From Nitratireductor sp. XY-223 (GTDB lineage: Bacteria; Pseudomonadota; Alphaproteobacteria; Rhizobiales; Rhizobiaceae), in the NCBI RefSeq assembly GCF_004959855.1, contig NZ_SPNT01000007.1, positions 1 to 64,000 on the forward strand: a stretch of 64,000 nucleotides of DNA, in the 5' to 3' direction. How positions within the stretch are numbered: the first letter of the stretch is position 1; the number at the start of each line of letters is the position of its first letter. The notes below the pieces were generated by a model. The model did not search any database. It worked only from the letters and a program-made list of their open reading frames with translations, and was not told the DNA's origin. The position numbers were made by a program, and so were the translations under genes. This document shows positions 30,658-40,598 of the stretch, piece after piece.

Positions 30658-31773
30658 CTAGACCGATCCGTCGAACAACAGCGCCACATAGGCCGCGAAC
30701 AGCGACAGGTGCACTGCCCCCAGCAGCGCATGGGCGCGCAGGCTCATGAAGGTCACGAGGCTGACCGCAAGCGTCGCCGCGAGCATGACGATCTCCGTCG
30801 TCTCGAGGCCCAGTTCCACCGGCTCGTTGATGATCCACCCGATAATCAGCACCGTCGGGATCGTCAGCCCCATCGTCGAAAGCGACGAGCCCAGACAGAT
30901 GTTGACCGACCGCTGCAGCTGGTTCCGGCGCGCCGAGCGGATGGCGCTGAGCGCCTCGGGGGTCAGGATCAGCGCCGCGATCATGAAGCCGCCGAACGCC
31001 AGCGGCGCCCCCAGGGCTCCGATGCCGAAATCGACATAAACCGCCAACTGCTTGGAAAGCAGCACGATGGGCAGCAGCGCCGCGACCAGGCCGGCGGTGT
31101 GGTAGGGAATCGACCGGACATGGTCGCCATGGTGGTCGTCGTCATCATCAACACCGGCGGCGGTGGAGACACGGTGTTTGAAGATGTCGCTGTGGGTGAT
31201 CGTCTGCACGGCAAGGAAAATACCGTAGAGCAGCACCGACATGATGATCAGAAACGCCGCCATGAGGACGGAAAGCTGGCCTCCGGGCGCCGACTGCGTG
31301 TAGCTGGGCAGGACCAGGCCGAGCAGCGCGAAGGGCATCAGCACCGCCAGATAGGCGCTGGCGCCCTGGAGATTGTACTCCTGCAGCCGGTGTTTCAGAC
31401 CGCCGAAGACCAGGCTGAGCCCGACGAGCCCGTTCAGCACGATCATGATGATGGAAAACATCGTGTCGCGCGCCAGTGCCGGCTTGTCTGCGCCGGCGAT
31501 CATGATCGCTGCAATCAGCGCCACCTCGATGCCGATGACCGACAGGGTCAGGATCAGCGTGCCATAGGGCTCCCCGAGAATGACAGCCAGGCATTCGGCG
31601 TGACGCACCACGCTGAAAGCCGCCCACAGCATGACGCAAAAGAGGACGGCCAGGAGCAGCATGGAGGTCGCCGGGCCGACGATATCGGGAGCCAGCGACT
31701 CGCCAAAAAACAGAAAGAAGATCAGCGCGGCAATCGCCACCAGCGTGGCGGCCTCTTTGCGGTAGACAGTCAT
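30658..31773 (-). CDS. chaA: Calcium/proton (or Na+/K+:H+) antiporter, ChaA type
   Basis: The 371-residue membrane protein has about 11 hydrophobic helices arranged as two CaCA repeats, each with an acidic G-x-x-E-type motif (VIGIEVALIAAIM and FGGFMIAALILTPEALSAI). This is the ChaA/Y4hA branch, which exports Ca2+, Na+ or K+ in exchange for protons. A His/Asp-rich stretch (GVDDDDDHHGDHVRS) lies in the cytosolic loop between the halves and could bind cations. Start is ATG 31773. It converges on the HAD gene 13 bases away. Confidence 0.9.
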   Translation of the reverse strand: MTVYRKEAATLVAIAALIFFLFFGESLAPDIVGPATSMLLLAVLFCVMLWAAFSVVRHAECLAVILGEPYGTLILTLSVIGIEVALIAAIMIAGADKPALARDTMFSIIMIVLNGLVGLSLVFGGLKHRLQEYNLQGASAYLAVLMPFALLGLVLPSYTQSAPGGQLSVLMAAFLIIMSVLLYGIFLAVQTITHSDIFKHRVSTAAGVDDDDDHHGDHVRSIPYHTAGLVAALLPIVLLSKQLAVYVDFGIGALGAPLAFGGFMIAALILTPEALSAIRSARRNQLQRSVNICLGSSLSTMGLTIPTVLIIGWIINEPVELGLETTEIVMLAATLAVSLVTFMSLRAHALLGAVHLSLFAAYVALLFDGSV

Positions 31774-31863
31774 CCCTCACCGTCGATCAAGAATCGCCGG
31801 TCAGATAGTTGCACAATCCGGTGACTTTAACCAACCATGGTCGCCTGAAAATGACGCCGGCCG

Positions 31864-32445
31864 TCAACCCTGATCGTAGGGACCTTCATCGAAACCGACG
31901 AAGATGCGCACCGAGCGCGAGGCGGTGATCGGAATGTTCACCTTCGGGTCGGTAAACAGGAACTGCGTCGTCGGCGTGCCGGGCGGCAGTGTGGTCTCGA
32001 ACTGCGACAGCTCCGAATAGATCACCTTATTGGTGCCCTTCTCGATGACCGCGACCCTGATCGGCATCTTAATCGTGCCGGCCTTGCCCGCCGGGCCAGC
32101 CGCGGCACGGCCGGCCGCGACCACCTGTATGGTCATCTGATCGCCGGTGACGCTGCACTGGCGCGTGGTGTCCGCAATGGCCGCCTGGTAGAGGATTTTC
32201 GATGGGTCGTCCTCGCCGCCGCGGGCATATTTCCTGAAATAGGCCGTCCCCTCGCGCAGCTCGATTTTCGGGCATGTACCCTGCACCACCTTGGACCCGG
32301 TGGCCTGATCGACACCGCCGCCCTGCTGGCCGCCCGAGCCGCCCTGGCCGATATTGAGCCCGCCCACACCGGAGGAGTTACAGCCGGCAACCAGCGCTGC
32401 AAGCGCCCCCACGACGAACAGACGAACGATATTTTCAGATGCCAC
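31864..32445 (-). CDS. Conserved hypothetical lipoprotein
   Basis: From GTG 32445 the 193-residue product has a lipoprotein signal (FVVGALAALVAGC, lipobox LVAGC). A Gly/Gln-rich flexible linker (GQGGSGGQQGGG) follows, then a ~140-residue beta-rich domain containing CPKIELREGTAYFRKY and a second Cys in TRQCSVTGDQ, which could form a disulfide. No enzymatic motif is visible. Homologues of this layout occur in rhizobia without known function, by my recollection. It lies 90 bases upstream of chaA and is divergent from thrC. Confidence 0.78.
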   Translation of the reverse strand: MASENIVRLFVVGALAALVAGCNSSGVGGLNIGQGGSGGQQGGGVDQATGSKVVQGTCPKIELREGTAYFRKYARGGEDDPSKILYQAAIADTTRQCSVTGDQMTIQVVAAGRAAAGPAGKAGTIKMPIRVAVIEKGTNKVIYSELSQFETTLPPGTPTTQFLFTDPKVNIPITASRSVRIFVGFDEGPYDQG

Positions 32446-32618
32446 TTCCCGTCCCTCTCAGTCCAGTTAACCAGACAGGCTAGGAGCGAAGGTGGACCAT
32501 ATTGTGGTCGCTGAATCTCCGCTCTTTCACGAGTCTTTTCAATGTTCTATACCAGCGCATTATTTCATCACAACACCATCCGCAAGGCCGCGGGTGAAAG
32601 CTAACAGGAACAGACCCG

Positions 32619-34016
32619 TTGCAATACATCTCGACGAGAGGTGAAGCCCCTGCACTCGGCTTCAGCGATGCGCTCCTGACGGGCCTTGCCCGGGACGGCG
32701 GACTGTATGTGCCCGCACAATGGCCGCAGCTATCGAGAAAAGAGATTCGTGCGCTGCGCGGAAAATCCTACCAGGACATTGCTTTCACCGTGCTCCAGCC
32801 TTTTGTCGACGGCGAGATTCCCGACGACGAATTCCGCGCCATGATCGATGCGGCCTACGGCACGTTCAGGCATCCGGCGGTGGTTCCGCTGGTGCAGAGC
32901 GGCGCCAACAGTTTCATCATGGAACTCTTCCACGGACCGACGCTCGCCTTCAAGGACGTTGCCATGCAGCTCCTGGCGCGGCTGATGGATCACGTGCTGC
33001 GCGCGCGCGGCCAAAGGGCGACGATCGTCGGGGCAACGTCTGGCGATACCGGCGGCGCTGCCATCGAGGCGTTCGCCGGGCGCGACAACACCGATATCTT
33101 CATCCTGTTCCCGCATGGGCGGGTTTCGCCGGTGCAGCAGCACCAGATGACCACATCCGGCGCGTCGAACGTGCGGGCCATCGCCGTCGAAGGGAATTTC
33201 GACGACTGCCAGAACCTGGTCAAGGCGATGTTCAACGATGGTCCCTTTCGCGATCGCGTCCGCCTGTCGGGCGTCAATTCGATCAACTGGGCGCGCATCA
33301 TGGCGCAGATCGTCTACTACTTCACCAGTGCCATCTCGCTCGGCGCACCGGACCGCAAGGTCTCATTTACGGTGCCGACAGGCAATTTCGGCGACATCTT
33401 CGCCGGATACTGCGCCAAGCGCATGGGCCTGCCGGTCGCGAAGCTCATCATCGCGACCAATGAAAACGACATCCTGGCGCGCACGCTGCGCAGCGGACGC
33501 TACGAGATGCGCGAAGTCGTGCCGACGACGTCGCCATCGATGGATATCGCGATCTCGTCGAATTTCGAGCGATTGCTTTTCGATGCGTTCGACCGTGACT
33601 CCGGCGCCGTGCGCCAGTGCATGGACGGACTGAGCCAATCCGGCGCCTTTACGATCGACCCCGACGCGCTGAAGGGGATCAAGAAGGAGTTCGGCGCCGG
33701 CAAGGCGACACAGCGGCAAGCGGCCGCGGCGATCAAGGAAACGCTGCAGGAAAGCGGCTACCTCCTCGACCCGCATACAGCGTCCGGCATTTATGTATCA
33801 CGCAGGTTTGAAAGACCGCGCGCGCCCATGGTGACACTGGCGACAGCGCATCCGGCGAAGTTCCCCGATGCAGTAAAATCCGCCAGCGGTATTGACCCCG
33901 CCCTCCCGTCGTGGCTCTCTGATCTGATGCATCGGGAGGAGACCTATGAAAGACTGCAGCCGGATCTCGACCAGGTTGAGACCTACATTGCCCGAAATGC
34001 ACGCGCTGCGGCATAA
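32619..34016 (+). CDS. thrC: Threonine synthase
   Basis: ThrC converts O-phosphohomoserine to threonine with PLP. The 465-residue sequence fits the long (class II) type: MQYISTRGEAPALGFSDALL at the N-terminus, the PLP-Lys motif PTLAFKDVAMQLL, GATSGDTGGAAIEAFAGR, and VPTGNFGDIFAGYCA. The start is TTG 32619 (LQYISTRGE), with AGGA nine bases upstream; no ATG precedes it in a fitting position. It is followed by an M16 peptidase gene 14 bases later. The matching thrB lies in the same window at 41701-42684, not in the same operon. Confidence 0.96.
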   Translation: MQYISTRGEAPALGFSDALLTGLARDGGLYVPAQWPQLSRKEIRALRGKSYQDIAFTVLQPFVDGEIPDDEFRAMIDAAYGTFRHPAVVPLVQSGANSFIMELFHGPTLAFKDVAMQLLARLMDHVLRARGQRATIVGATSGDTGGAAIEAFAGRDNTDIFILFPHGRVSPVQQHQMTTSGASNVRAIAVEGNFDDCQNLVKAMFNDGPFRDRVRLSGVNSINWARIMAQIVYYFTSAISLGAPDRKVSFTVPTGNFGDIFAGYCAKRMGLPVAKLIIATNENDILARTLRSGRYEMREVVPTTSPSMDIAISSNFERLLFDAFDRDSGAVRQCMDGLSQSGAFTIDPDALKGIKKEFGAGKATQRQAAAAIKETLQESGYLLDPHTASGIYVSRRFERPRAPMVTLATAHPAKFPDAVKSASGIDPALPSWLSDLMHREETYERLQPDLDQVETYIARNARAAA

Positions 34017-34030
34017 AACCGGGACAAAAA

Positions 34031-35326
34031 ATGAGCGTTGAGTGTACCCGTCTCGCAAGCGGGTTGACAGTCGTAACGGAAACCATGCCCCACCTTGAGA
34101 GCGTCGCTCTCGGCGTCTGGATCAGATCGGGCTCAAGGGACGAGACGGCCGGCGAACACGGCATTGCCCACCTGCTTGAACACATGGCATTCAAGGGCAC
34201 GGACAGGCGGTCGGCGCGGCAGATCGCGGAGGAGATCGAGAATGTCGGCGGCGAGGTCAATGCCGCAACCTCCGTCGAGACGACATCCTACTATGCCCGC
34301 ATTCTCAAAGACCACGTTCCGCTGGCGATCGACATCCTCGCCGACATCCTGACGAATTCAGTGCTCGACGAAACCGAACTGCACCGCGAAAAGCACGTCA
34401 TTTTGCAGGAGATCGGGGCAGCGATGGACACGCCCGACGATGTCGTTTTCGACAAGTTCTCTTCGACGGCATTCCGCGACCAGACCATCGGCCGATCCAT
34501 TCTCGGCACGCCGGACACGGTTCAGTCGTTCACGCCGGACCAGATCCGCAAATATCTGAAGCGCAACTACACCGCCGAGAAGATGATCATCGTGGCGGCC
34601 GGCGCCGTCGATCACGCGGAACTCGTGCGGCTGGTGGAAGACGGGTTCGCCGGCATTCCCACCTCCCCCGACGTGATGCCGCAGGAAAAGACGGCTCTCT
34701 ACACCGGCGGCGAATACCGCGAAAAGCGCGACCTGATGGACGTCCAGCTTCTCATCGGCTTCGAGGGGCGCGCCTACCACGCCCGGGATTTCTACGCATC
34801 GCAGATCCTCGCCAATGTGCTCGGCGGCGGCATGTCGTCGCGCCTGTTCCAGGAAGTGCGCGAACACCGCGGCCTTTGCTACTCGGTCTACGCCCTGCAC
34901 TGGGGTTTTTCCGACACCGGCGTCTTCGGGATCCACGCGGCAACCGGCGAAGAGGACATACCGGAACTTGTGCCCGTTATCCTGGACGAACTGCACAAGG
35001 TGGCGGAACGTGTCGATGAATCGGAAATCGAGCGGGCACGCGCGCAGTTCCGGGCCGGGCTGCTGATGGCGCATGAAAGCCCGGCGGCGCGAGCCAGCCA
35101 GATCGCCAGGCAGATGCTGCTCTACGGCCGCCCGATTCCGAATGACGAGCTGATGGATCGGCTGGCCAACATCACCCCGCAGCGCCTGACCGACCTGTCG
35201 GGCCGGCTGTTCTTCGACACACCGGTCACGCTTTCGGCCGTCGGGCCTCTGGACAAGCTGATGGCCCTTGAAGAGATCGGATCCGGACTTGCGACCGGGC
35301 GCACGCGTCAGGCCGCCATCGGGTAA
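34031..35326 (+). CDS. M16-family zinc peptidase (mitochondrial-processing-peptidase-like)
   Basis: The 431-residue protein has the inverted zinc motif HLLEHMAFKGT (HxxEH) near residue 50 with the downstream glutamate in ENVGGEVNAATSVETTSYY. The C-terminal half carries the second, non-catalytic M16 domain (LGGGMSSRLFQEVREHRGLC). It resembles the beta-subunit of the mitochondrial processing peptidase and the rickettsial or rhizobial single-chain peptidases. Substrates are short or unfolded peptides. It is in an operon-like run thrC-M16-GNAT-GGDEF/EAL with gaps of 14, 5 and 41 bases. Confidence 0.94.
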   Translation: MSVECTRLASGLTVVTETMPHLESVALGVWIRSGSRDETAGEHGIAHLLEHMAFKGTDRRSARQIAEEIENVGGEVNAATSVETTSYYARILKDHVPLAIDILADILTNSVLDETELHREKHVILQEIGAAMDTPDDVVFDKFSSTAFRDQTIGRSILGTPDTVQSFTPDQIRKYLKRNYTAEKMIIVAAGAVDHAELVRLVEDGFAGIPTSPDVMPQEKTALYTGGEYREKRDLMDVQLLIGFEGRAYHARDFYASQILANVLGGGMSSRLFQEVREHRGLCYSVYALHWGFSDTGVFGIHAATGEEDIPELVPVILDELHKVAERVDESEIERARAQFRAGLLMAHESPAARASQIARQMLLYGRPIPNDELMDRLANITPQRLTDLSGRLFFDTPVTLSAVGPLDKLMALEEIGSGLATGRTRQAAIG

Positions 35327-35331
35327 TCGCC

Positions 35332-35961
35332 GTGTCGCCGCTTCGTTTCCTGCCGAGGCGCGGAGCAGCGCTGCGTATTGACGGCGACGGGGTCTATCTT
35401 CGTTTCCCGTCCCGCCGTGACTATGCCATGTGGTCGCAGGTACGCGGCTCAAGCCGTCGCTTTCTCGAACCCTGGGAGCCGGTCTGGTCGCATGACGATC
35501 TGACGCGTCAGTCCTTCAGCAGGCGTATCGACCGCTACCAGCAGGACTATCGCGAAGGCAGGGCCGTACCGCTGTTCCTGTTCCTTTCGGGCAGCAATCA
35601 GCTGGTCGGCGGATTGAACATCGGCAACATCAGGCGCGCAGCCGCCCAGAGCTGCATGATCGGCTACTGGATGTCGGAAGACAGCGCCGGCAAGGGCCTT
35701 ATGCTCGCCGGTCTGAAGGCGGCAATTCCCTATATCTTTGAGACGTTGCAGTTGCACCGAATAGAAGCTGCTTGTATTCCGGAGAACAATCGTTCGGTCA
35801 GGCTCCTTGAAAAGGCCAATTTTCAGTATGAAGGCTATCTGCGAGGTTATCTTAAGATCAATGGGAAGTGGCGTGATCACCATCTTTATGCGTTGCTTTC
35901 CGACGATGTGGCGCGGGATGGCCCTGCGACGGCTAAAACAAAAGAAAATACCGGGTCATAG
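35332..35961 (+). CDS. GNAT N-acetyltransferase (RimJ-like)
   Basis: The 209-residue protein starts at GTG 35332, five bases after the peptidase stop. GNAT motifs are QLVGGLNIGNIRRAAAQSC, then IGYWMSEDSAGKGLMLAGLK (acetyl-CoA loop) and HRIEAACIPENNRSVRLLEK followed by FQYEGYLRGYLKINGKW. This is the RimJ/RimL layout of protein N-terminal acetyltransferases, with ribosomal protein S5 the classical target of RimJ. The actual substrate is not determinable. It is part of the thrC-M16-GNAT run. Confidence 0.9.
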   Translation: MSPLRFLPRRGAALRIDGDGVYLRFPSRRDYAMWSQVRGSSRRFLEPWEPVWSHDDLTRQSFSRRIDRYQQDYREGRAVPLFLFLSGSNQLVGGLNIGNIRRAAAQSCMIGYWMSEDSAGKGLMLAGLKAAIPYIFETLQLHRIEAACIPENNRSVRLLEKANFQYEGYLRGYLKINGKWRDHHLYALLSDDVARDGPATAKTKENTGS

Positions 35962-36002
35962 TTAGCACCATGCGTTGTCAGCCTGCCCAGACAGTTCGAG
36001 AC

Positions 36003-38867
36003 ATGCGGCACTTGGCCCTCGCGGCCTGCGCGTTGCTGGCGTTGTTGTTTTCGGCCGTCTCGGCCTTCCCGGCGGAAACGGTGAAAATCTCAAGGGACGA
36101 CACCGCTCTCGACCTGACGGCGACGACCGATGTCCACGTCGAAAGGGGCAATGCTTTCCAGACATCGACGGCGCCCGATGCCGACGGCATCGTCCGGCGC
36201 ATCGAGGTTCGCGCGAGCTCCGACCGGCACAGCGGCGACTGGGCCGAGTTTTCACTGGCGAATGTCTCCGACGAGCAGCTGGACCGGCTGATCGTCGCGC
36301 CGCATTTCAGGCTCGCCAATTCCGGCCTCTTCTGGCCGGACCTGGGTTCGGAACGGATCGTCTCGATCACCCCCAGCGAGGGCTTCGCGCTCGACCGGGT
36401 CCCGAGCGACGAGGCGGATGTGTTTCACATCACCCTCAATCCGGGCGCCATCATCACCTTTGTCGCGGAGCTTTCGTCGCCGGACCTGCCGCAACTCTAT
36501 CTGTGGGAACCGGAAGCCTACAAGGACACCATCAACTCCTTCACCCTCTATAAAGGCATAGTGCTCGGGATCGCCGGCCTGCTGGCCGTCTTCCTGACCA
36601 TCCTGTTCGTGGTGAAGGGAACATCGGTCCTGCCGGCGACCGCGGCGTTGGCCTGGGCGGTCCTTGCCTATATCTGCGTCGATTTCGGCTTCCTGTCGAA
36701 GCTTGTCCAGACGACCCCGACCGATGAGCGCATCTGGCGCGCCGGCACGGAAATCACGCTGGCGGCCGGCCTGGTGATCTTCCTGTTCACCTATCTGAAC
36801 CTCAATCGCTGGCACACCAATCTGAGCTTCGCGACCCTGGCATGGATCGTCGGGCTCGGCATCCTTTCGGCATTCGCGGTCTACGATCCGGTGATCGCGA
36901 CCGGCCTCGCCCGCTTCTCCTTCGCGGCGACCGTCATCGCCGGAACCGGGCTGATAGCCTATCTCGGCCTCAACCGTTTCGACCGGGCCATCATGCTGAT
37001 CCCCACCTGGGTTCTGATCATCTGCTGGCTGTTCGGCGCCTGGCTGACCGTGAGCGGCCAGCTGTCCAACGACATCGTTCAGCCGGCGCTCGGCGGCGGA
37101 CTGGTGCTGATCGTGCTTTTGATCGGCTTCACCGTCATGCAGCACGCCTTTGCCGGCGGCGGCGCGCAACAGGGCCTGTTCAGCGACCTGGAACGCCAGT
37201 CGCTGGCGCTGACGGGCTCGGGCGACATCGTCTGGGACTGGGACGTTTCGCGCGACCGCATCGTCACCATGCCGGATGTCAGCCGCCAGCTCGGGCTTTC
37301 GCCGGGCAGCCTGTTCGGCCCGGCCCGCAACTGGCTCCCGCGCATTCACCCGGACGACCGCGACCGATTCCGCACGACCCTGGACGTGGTGCTCGAACAC
37401 CGTCGCGGCCGGCTCAACCACCAGTTCCGCATTCGCGCCGAAGACGGCCACTATCACTGGCTGGCCCTGCGCGCGCGCCCGGTGGTCGGCTCCGACGGCG
37501 AGGTCATCCGCTGCGTCGGCACGCTGATCGACGTCACCGAGCAGAAGAGCTCCGAGGAAAGGCTCCTGCACGACGCCGTCCACGACAACCTCACCGGCCT
37601 TCCGAACCGCGAACTCTTCGTCGACCGGCTCGACGCGATCATCGCGCTCGCCAGCGCCGAGGAAGCGGTTCGGCCGACGATCTTCGCCATCGATATCGAC
37701 CGGTTCAAGCAGGTCAATGACGAGCTGGGCATCTCCGCCGGCGATACCATCTTGCTGACCATCGCCCGCCGGCTGAAGCGGCTGCTCAAGCCGCAGGACA
37801 CATTGGCGCGCATCAGTGGCGACCAGTTCGGCCTTATCCTGCTGTCGGAGCAGGAACCGGCCAAGGTGGCGGCCTTTTCGGAGAGCATCGCCAAGGCGAT
37901 CATGGTGCCGATAAATTTCGGGCAGAAGGAAATCATCCTGACGGCATCGATCGGCCTGGTGACCTGGGTCGACGAGATGGCTTCGCCGCTGGAACTGGTG
38001 AAGGATGCAGAGCTCGCCATGTACCAGGCGAAGCGCGTCGGCGGCAACCGCATCGAACCGTATCGTCCCGCGTTCCGTGCCGCCGGGGCCGACAAGCTGC
38101 AGATCGAATCCGACCTGCGGCGGGCGCTGGAACGCAACGAGCTGACGATGGTCTACCAGCCGATCGTCGACATCGAGAGCGCGGAGATCGCCGGCTTCGA
38201 GGCGCTGATGCGCTGGGACCACCCGCGCAAGGGCAATATCCCGCCGACGGAATTCATCCCGATCGCAGAGAGTTCCGACCTTATCGTCGAGCTCGGCATG
38301 TACGCGCTGCAACAGGCATGCGAGGACATCGCGTCCTGGTACCGCACGCTCGGGCAGATTCCGATCTTCATGTCGGTCAATCTTTCCAGCGCGCAGCTTC
38401 TGCGCAACGACCTCTACAACGATATCCGCTCGGTGCTGACCAAGACCGGCTGCAAGCCGCCGATGCTGAAGCTGGAACTCACCGAATCCGTGGTCATGCA
38501 CAATCCCGAACAGGCCGCGCGCGTGCTCGCGCGCCTCAAGGATCTCGGCCTGCAACTGGCGCTCGACGATTTCGGAACCGGGCACTCCTCGCTGTCCTAC
38601 CTGACGCGCTTTCCCTTCGACACGATCAAGATCGACCAGTCGCTGGTCAGGGCCACCAATGAGAAGCAGCTCGTCCTATTGCGCTCGATCGTCGCCATGG
38701 CGCGTGACCTCGACATGAACATCGTCGCCGAGGGGATCGAGACCGAGGAGGACGCGGAGGAACTGGCGGAGCTCGGATGCGACTACGCGCAGAGCTTCCT
38801 GTTCGGACCGCCCATCGGCGCCAATTCGGTGCTCAAGCTGCTGCGCGAGCATTTCCCGGTCATGTGA
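36003..38867 (+). CDS. Membrane PAS-GGDEF-EAL protein; likely c-di-GMP phosphodiesterase
   Basis: From ATG 36003 the 954 residues comprise a signal peptide (MRHLALAACALLALLFSAVS), a periplasmic beta domain (~25-175) and seven hydrophobic helices (~180-370); this is the 7TMR-DISM layout. A PAS domain (~395-510), a GGDEF domain and an EAL domain follow. The GGDEF signature is replaced by SGDQF (605-609), so cyclase activity is unlikely. The EAL site is intact: EAL (733-735), NLSSAQL, ELTES, DDFGTGHSS, IKIDQS and VAEGIET. It should degrade c-di-GMP in response to a periplasmic or redox cue. ATG 35970 is an alternative start. Confidence 0.92.
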   Translation: MRHLALAACALLALLFSAVSAFPAETVKISRDDTALDLTATTDVHVERGNAFQTSTAPDADGIVRRIEVRASSDRHSGDWAEFSLANVSDEQLDRLIVAPHFRLANSGLFWPDLGSERIVSITPSEGFALDRVPSDEADVFHITLNPGAIITFVAELSSPDLPQLYLWEPEAYKDTINSFTLYKGIVLGIAGLLAVFLTILFVVKGTSVLPATAALAWAVLAYICVDFGFLSKLVQTTPTDERIWRAGTEITLAAGLVIFLFTYLNLNRWHTNLSFATLAWIVGLGILSAFAVYDPVIATGLARFSFAATVIAGTGLIAYLGLNRFDRAIMLIPTWVLIICWLFGAWLTVSGQLSNDIVQPALGGGLVLIVLLIGFTVMQHAFAGGGAQQGLFSDLERQSLALTGSGDIVWDWDVSRDRIVTMPDVSRQLGLSPGSLFGPARNWLPRIHPDDRDRFRTTLDVVLEHRRGRLNHQFRIRAEDGHYHWLALRARPVVGSDGEVIRCVGTLIDVTEQKSSEERLLHDAVHDNLTGLPNRELFVDRLDAIIALASAEEAVRPTIFAIDIDRFKQVNDELGISAGDTILLTIARRLKRLLKPQDTLARISGDQFGLILLSEQEPAKVAAFSESIAKAIMVPINFGQKEIILTASIGLVTWVDEMASPLELVKDAELAMYQAKRVGGNRIEPYRPAFRAAGADKLQIESDLRRALERNELTMVYQPIVDIESAEIAGFEALMRWDHPRKGNIPPTEFIPIAESSDLIVELGMYALQQACEDIASWYRTLGQIPIFMSVNLSSAQLLRNDLYNDIRSVLTKTGCKPPMLKLELTESVVMHNPEQAARVLARLKDLGLQLALDDFGTGHSSLSYLTRFPFDTIKIDQSLVRATNEKQLVLLRSIVAMARDLDMNIVAEGIETEEDAEELAELGCDYAQSFLFGPPIGANSVLKLLREHFPVM

Positions 38868-38881
38868 GGATCAGTGTGCGG

Positions 38882-39493
38882 TCAGGCCTGACCGCACTCG
38901 CTTGAAAGCATCGCGGGATCGATCCCGATCGAGGCGAACGCACGCTCGTATTTCGTCTCCAGCACATCATCGAAGATGATGTCATCGACGGCGGGGCATG
39001 TCAGCCAGCCATTGGCGCTGACCTCGTTTTCAAGCTGTCCGGCGCCCCACCCGGAGTAACCGAGCATCATGGTCGCCCGCTTGGGTCCCCGGTCCTCGGT
39101 GATGGCTCGCAGGATGTCGACCGTCGCGGTCAGCGACAGTTCTTCCGATACCGGAAGCGTTGCATCGCTGTGGTAGTCGTCGGAATGCAGCACGAAGCCC
39201 CTTCCCGTCTCGACCGGCCCGCCGGCCTGCACGTTCAAATCCAGCGCCGAGCGCGGCAGCGTCGGCTCCTCATCCGGCTGAATGAGCTCAAGCTGGACCA
39301 TCAGTTCGCTGAAGGAGATCGATTGCGGCCGATTGAGGATGAAGCCGACCGCGCCGCTGCTGTTGTGGGCGCAGATATAGATCACGGTGCGTGAGAAATT
39401 CGAATCGGACAATCCGGGCATAGCGAGCAGGAACTGCCCGTCGAAACAACCGCGTTCTCCATCTCCGAGGAGACTTTCGTGAAGAATGTCCAT
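38882..39493 (-). CDS. YqgE/AlgH-family protein
   Basis: The 203-residue protein matches UPF0301/Yqg[21 protein letters not shown] (here [21 protein letters not shown]), then [27 protein letters not shown] and [15 protein letters not shown]. Function is unknown. The family was linked to alginate regulation in Pseudomonas but is general in proteobacteria. Length fits the alphaproteobacterial branch. It converges on the GGDEF-EAL gene with a 14-base gap. Confidence 0.95.
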   Translation of the reverse strand: MDILHESLLGDGERGCFDGQFLLAMPGLSDSNFSRTVIYICAHNSSGAVGFILNRPQSISFSELMVQLELIQPDEEPTLPRSALDLNVQAGGPVETGRGFVLHSDDYHSDATLPVSEELSLTATVDILRAITEDRGPKRATMMLGYSGWGAGQLENEVSANGWLTCPAVDDIIFDDVLETKYERAFASIGIDPAMLSSECGQA

Positions 39494-39761
39494 GCGGGCA
39501 GCTTAACGCAATTGCCGGACAAATTGAAACAGCGCCGGATACGAATGTTTACCGGCGATTCCGCGCGGCCGACAAAAGGCAACGGGACCGACACGAACGG
39601 CCCAATCGCCGCGCTTTGCGGTTGCGCGCGGACGGGGCCGGCGAAGCTGCTGGTTCGACTGGGTTTAGGGGTTTGCGGCGGGCCGGCCGTTCACCGGAAT
39701 ATGATTGAACCGGCAACGCTCGTGACTGGTTTCCGAAGGTGCCTGTGTATAGATTGCCGCC

Positions 39762-40598
39762 ATGATCAATTATCGTTTCAAAACCCATGGCGCCGTACGG
39801 GCCGCGTGCTCTCTTGCCTGTTTTCTCGCATTGATCCCGCTTTCCGCCGACGCCGCGTCCAGCGAATGGGTTGAGACAGAGGGTGGACGTATTCGCGTAT
39901 CGGCACTCGAACCGGCCGCCGACGGAACCATAAGGGCGGCCCTTGATATCGAGCTCCTGCCCGGCTGGAAGACCTACTGGCGCGACCCGGGCGAAGCGGG
40001 CGTTCCCCCGTCGTTCAAGGTGGATCGCAGCGACAATATCAGCGCCGCCGAGATCCATTTTCCGGCGCCCGAACGCATCGAGGACGCCTATTCCATTTGG
40101 GCCGGCTATCCCTACCCGGTGGTCCTGCCGATCACGCTGCGCCAGGAAAAGGCGGGTGAAAAGAGCGTCGTCGAGGCGGACGTGTTTCTGGGCATCTGCG
40201 AGTCCATCTGCATTCCGCTGCAGACCAGCTTTTCACTGACCGTCGATCCCGACAAGCCGGCCAATGCGTTCGAGAAGCGCCTCGTCAAAAAGGCGTTTGA
40301 ATCGCTGCCCGAGGAACCGGGGGACGGTTTCGAGATCGTCGATGCGCGTGTTCGCGACACCGGCGACGGCTTCACCCTGTCGGTCGCGCTTCCGGATGCC
40401 GACGAGGGTAGCGAGCTTTTCGTCACCGGCCCGCAGGGATGGCGTTTCGACCCGCCGCGGATCACCGGCTTCGACGCGAATGTCGCGACCTTCCTCGTGG
40501 ACGGCGACGGCGATGGCGACAGCCTTTCCGGCGAGAACGTCCGTGTGGTGGTCAAGGCATCGGGGCGCAGCATGGAAACGGAAATAGCGCTTCCCTGA
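39762..40598 (+). CDS. Stand-alone DsbD N-terminal-domain protein
   Basis: The 278-residue protein has a signal peptide (VRAACSLACFLALIPLSADA, cleavage near ADAAS) and a DsbD alpha-like domain with the motif FLGICESICIPLQTSF, whose two cysteines (C-x3-C) are the expected redox pair. The transmembrane beta and thioredoxin gamma domains of full DsbD are absent. Such stand-alone proteins are periplasmic and may carry reducing equivalents to a partner; the partner is not in the window. It is followed 167 bases later by peroxiredoxin. Confidence 0.87.
   Translation: MINYRFKTHGAVRAACSLACFLALIPLSADAASSEWVETEGGRIRVSALEPAADGTIRAALDIELLPGWKTYWRDPGEAGVPPSFKVDRSDNISAAEIHFPAPERIEDAYSIWAGYPYPVVLPITLRQEKAGEKSVVEADVFLGICESICIPLQTSFSLTVDPDKPANAFEKRLVKKAFESLPEEPGDGFEIVDARVRDTGDGFTLSVALPDADEGSELFVTGPQGWRFDPPRITGFDANVATFLVDGDGDGDSLSGENVRVVVKASGRSMETEIALP

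Noticed and set aside
36252-38585. A ~777-codon minus-strand frame opposite the GGDEF-EAL gene
   Set aside because: Antisense shadow with no recognisable motif; the plus strand encodes a well-defined multidomain protein.
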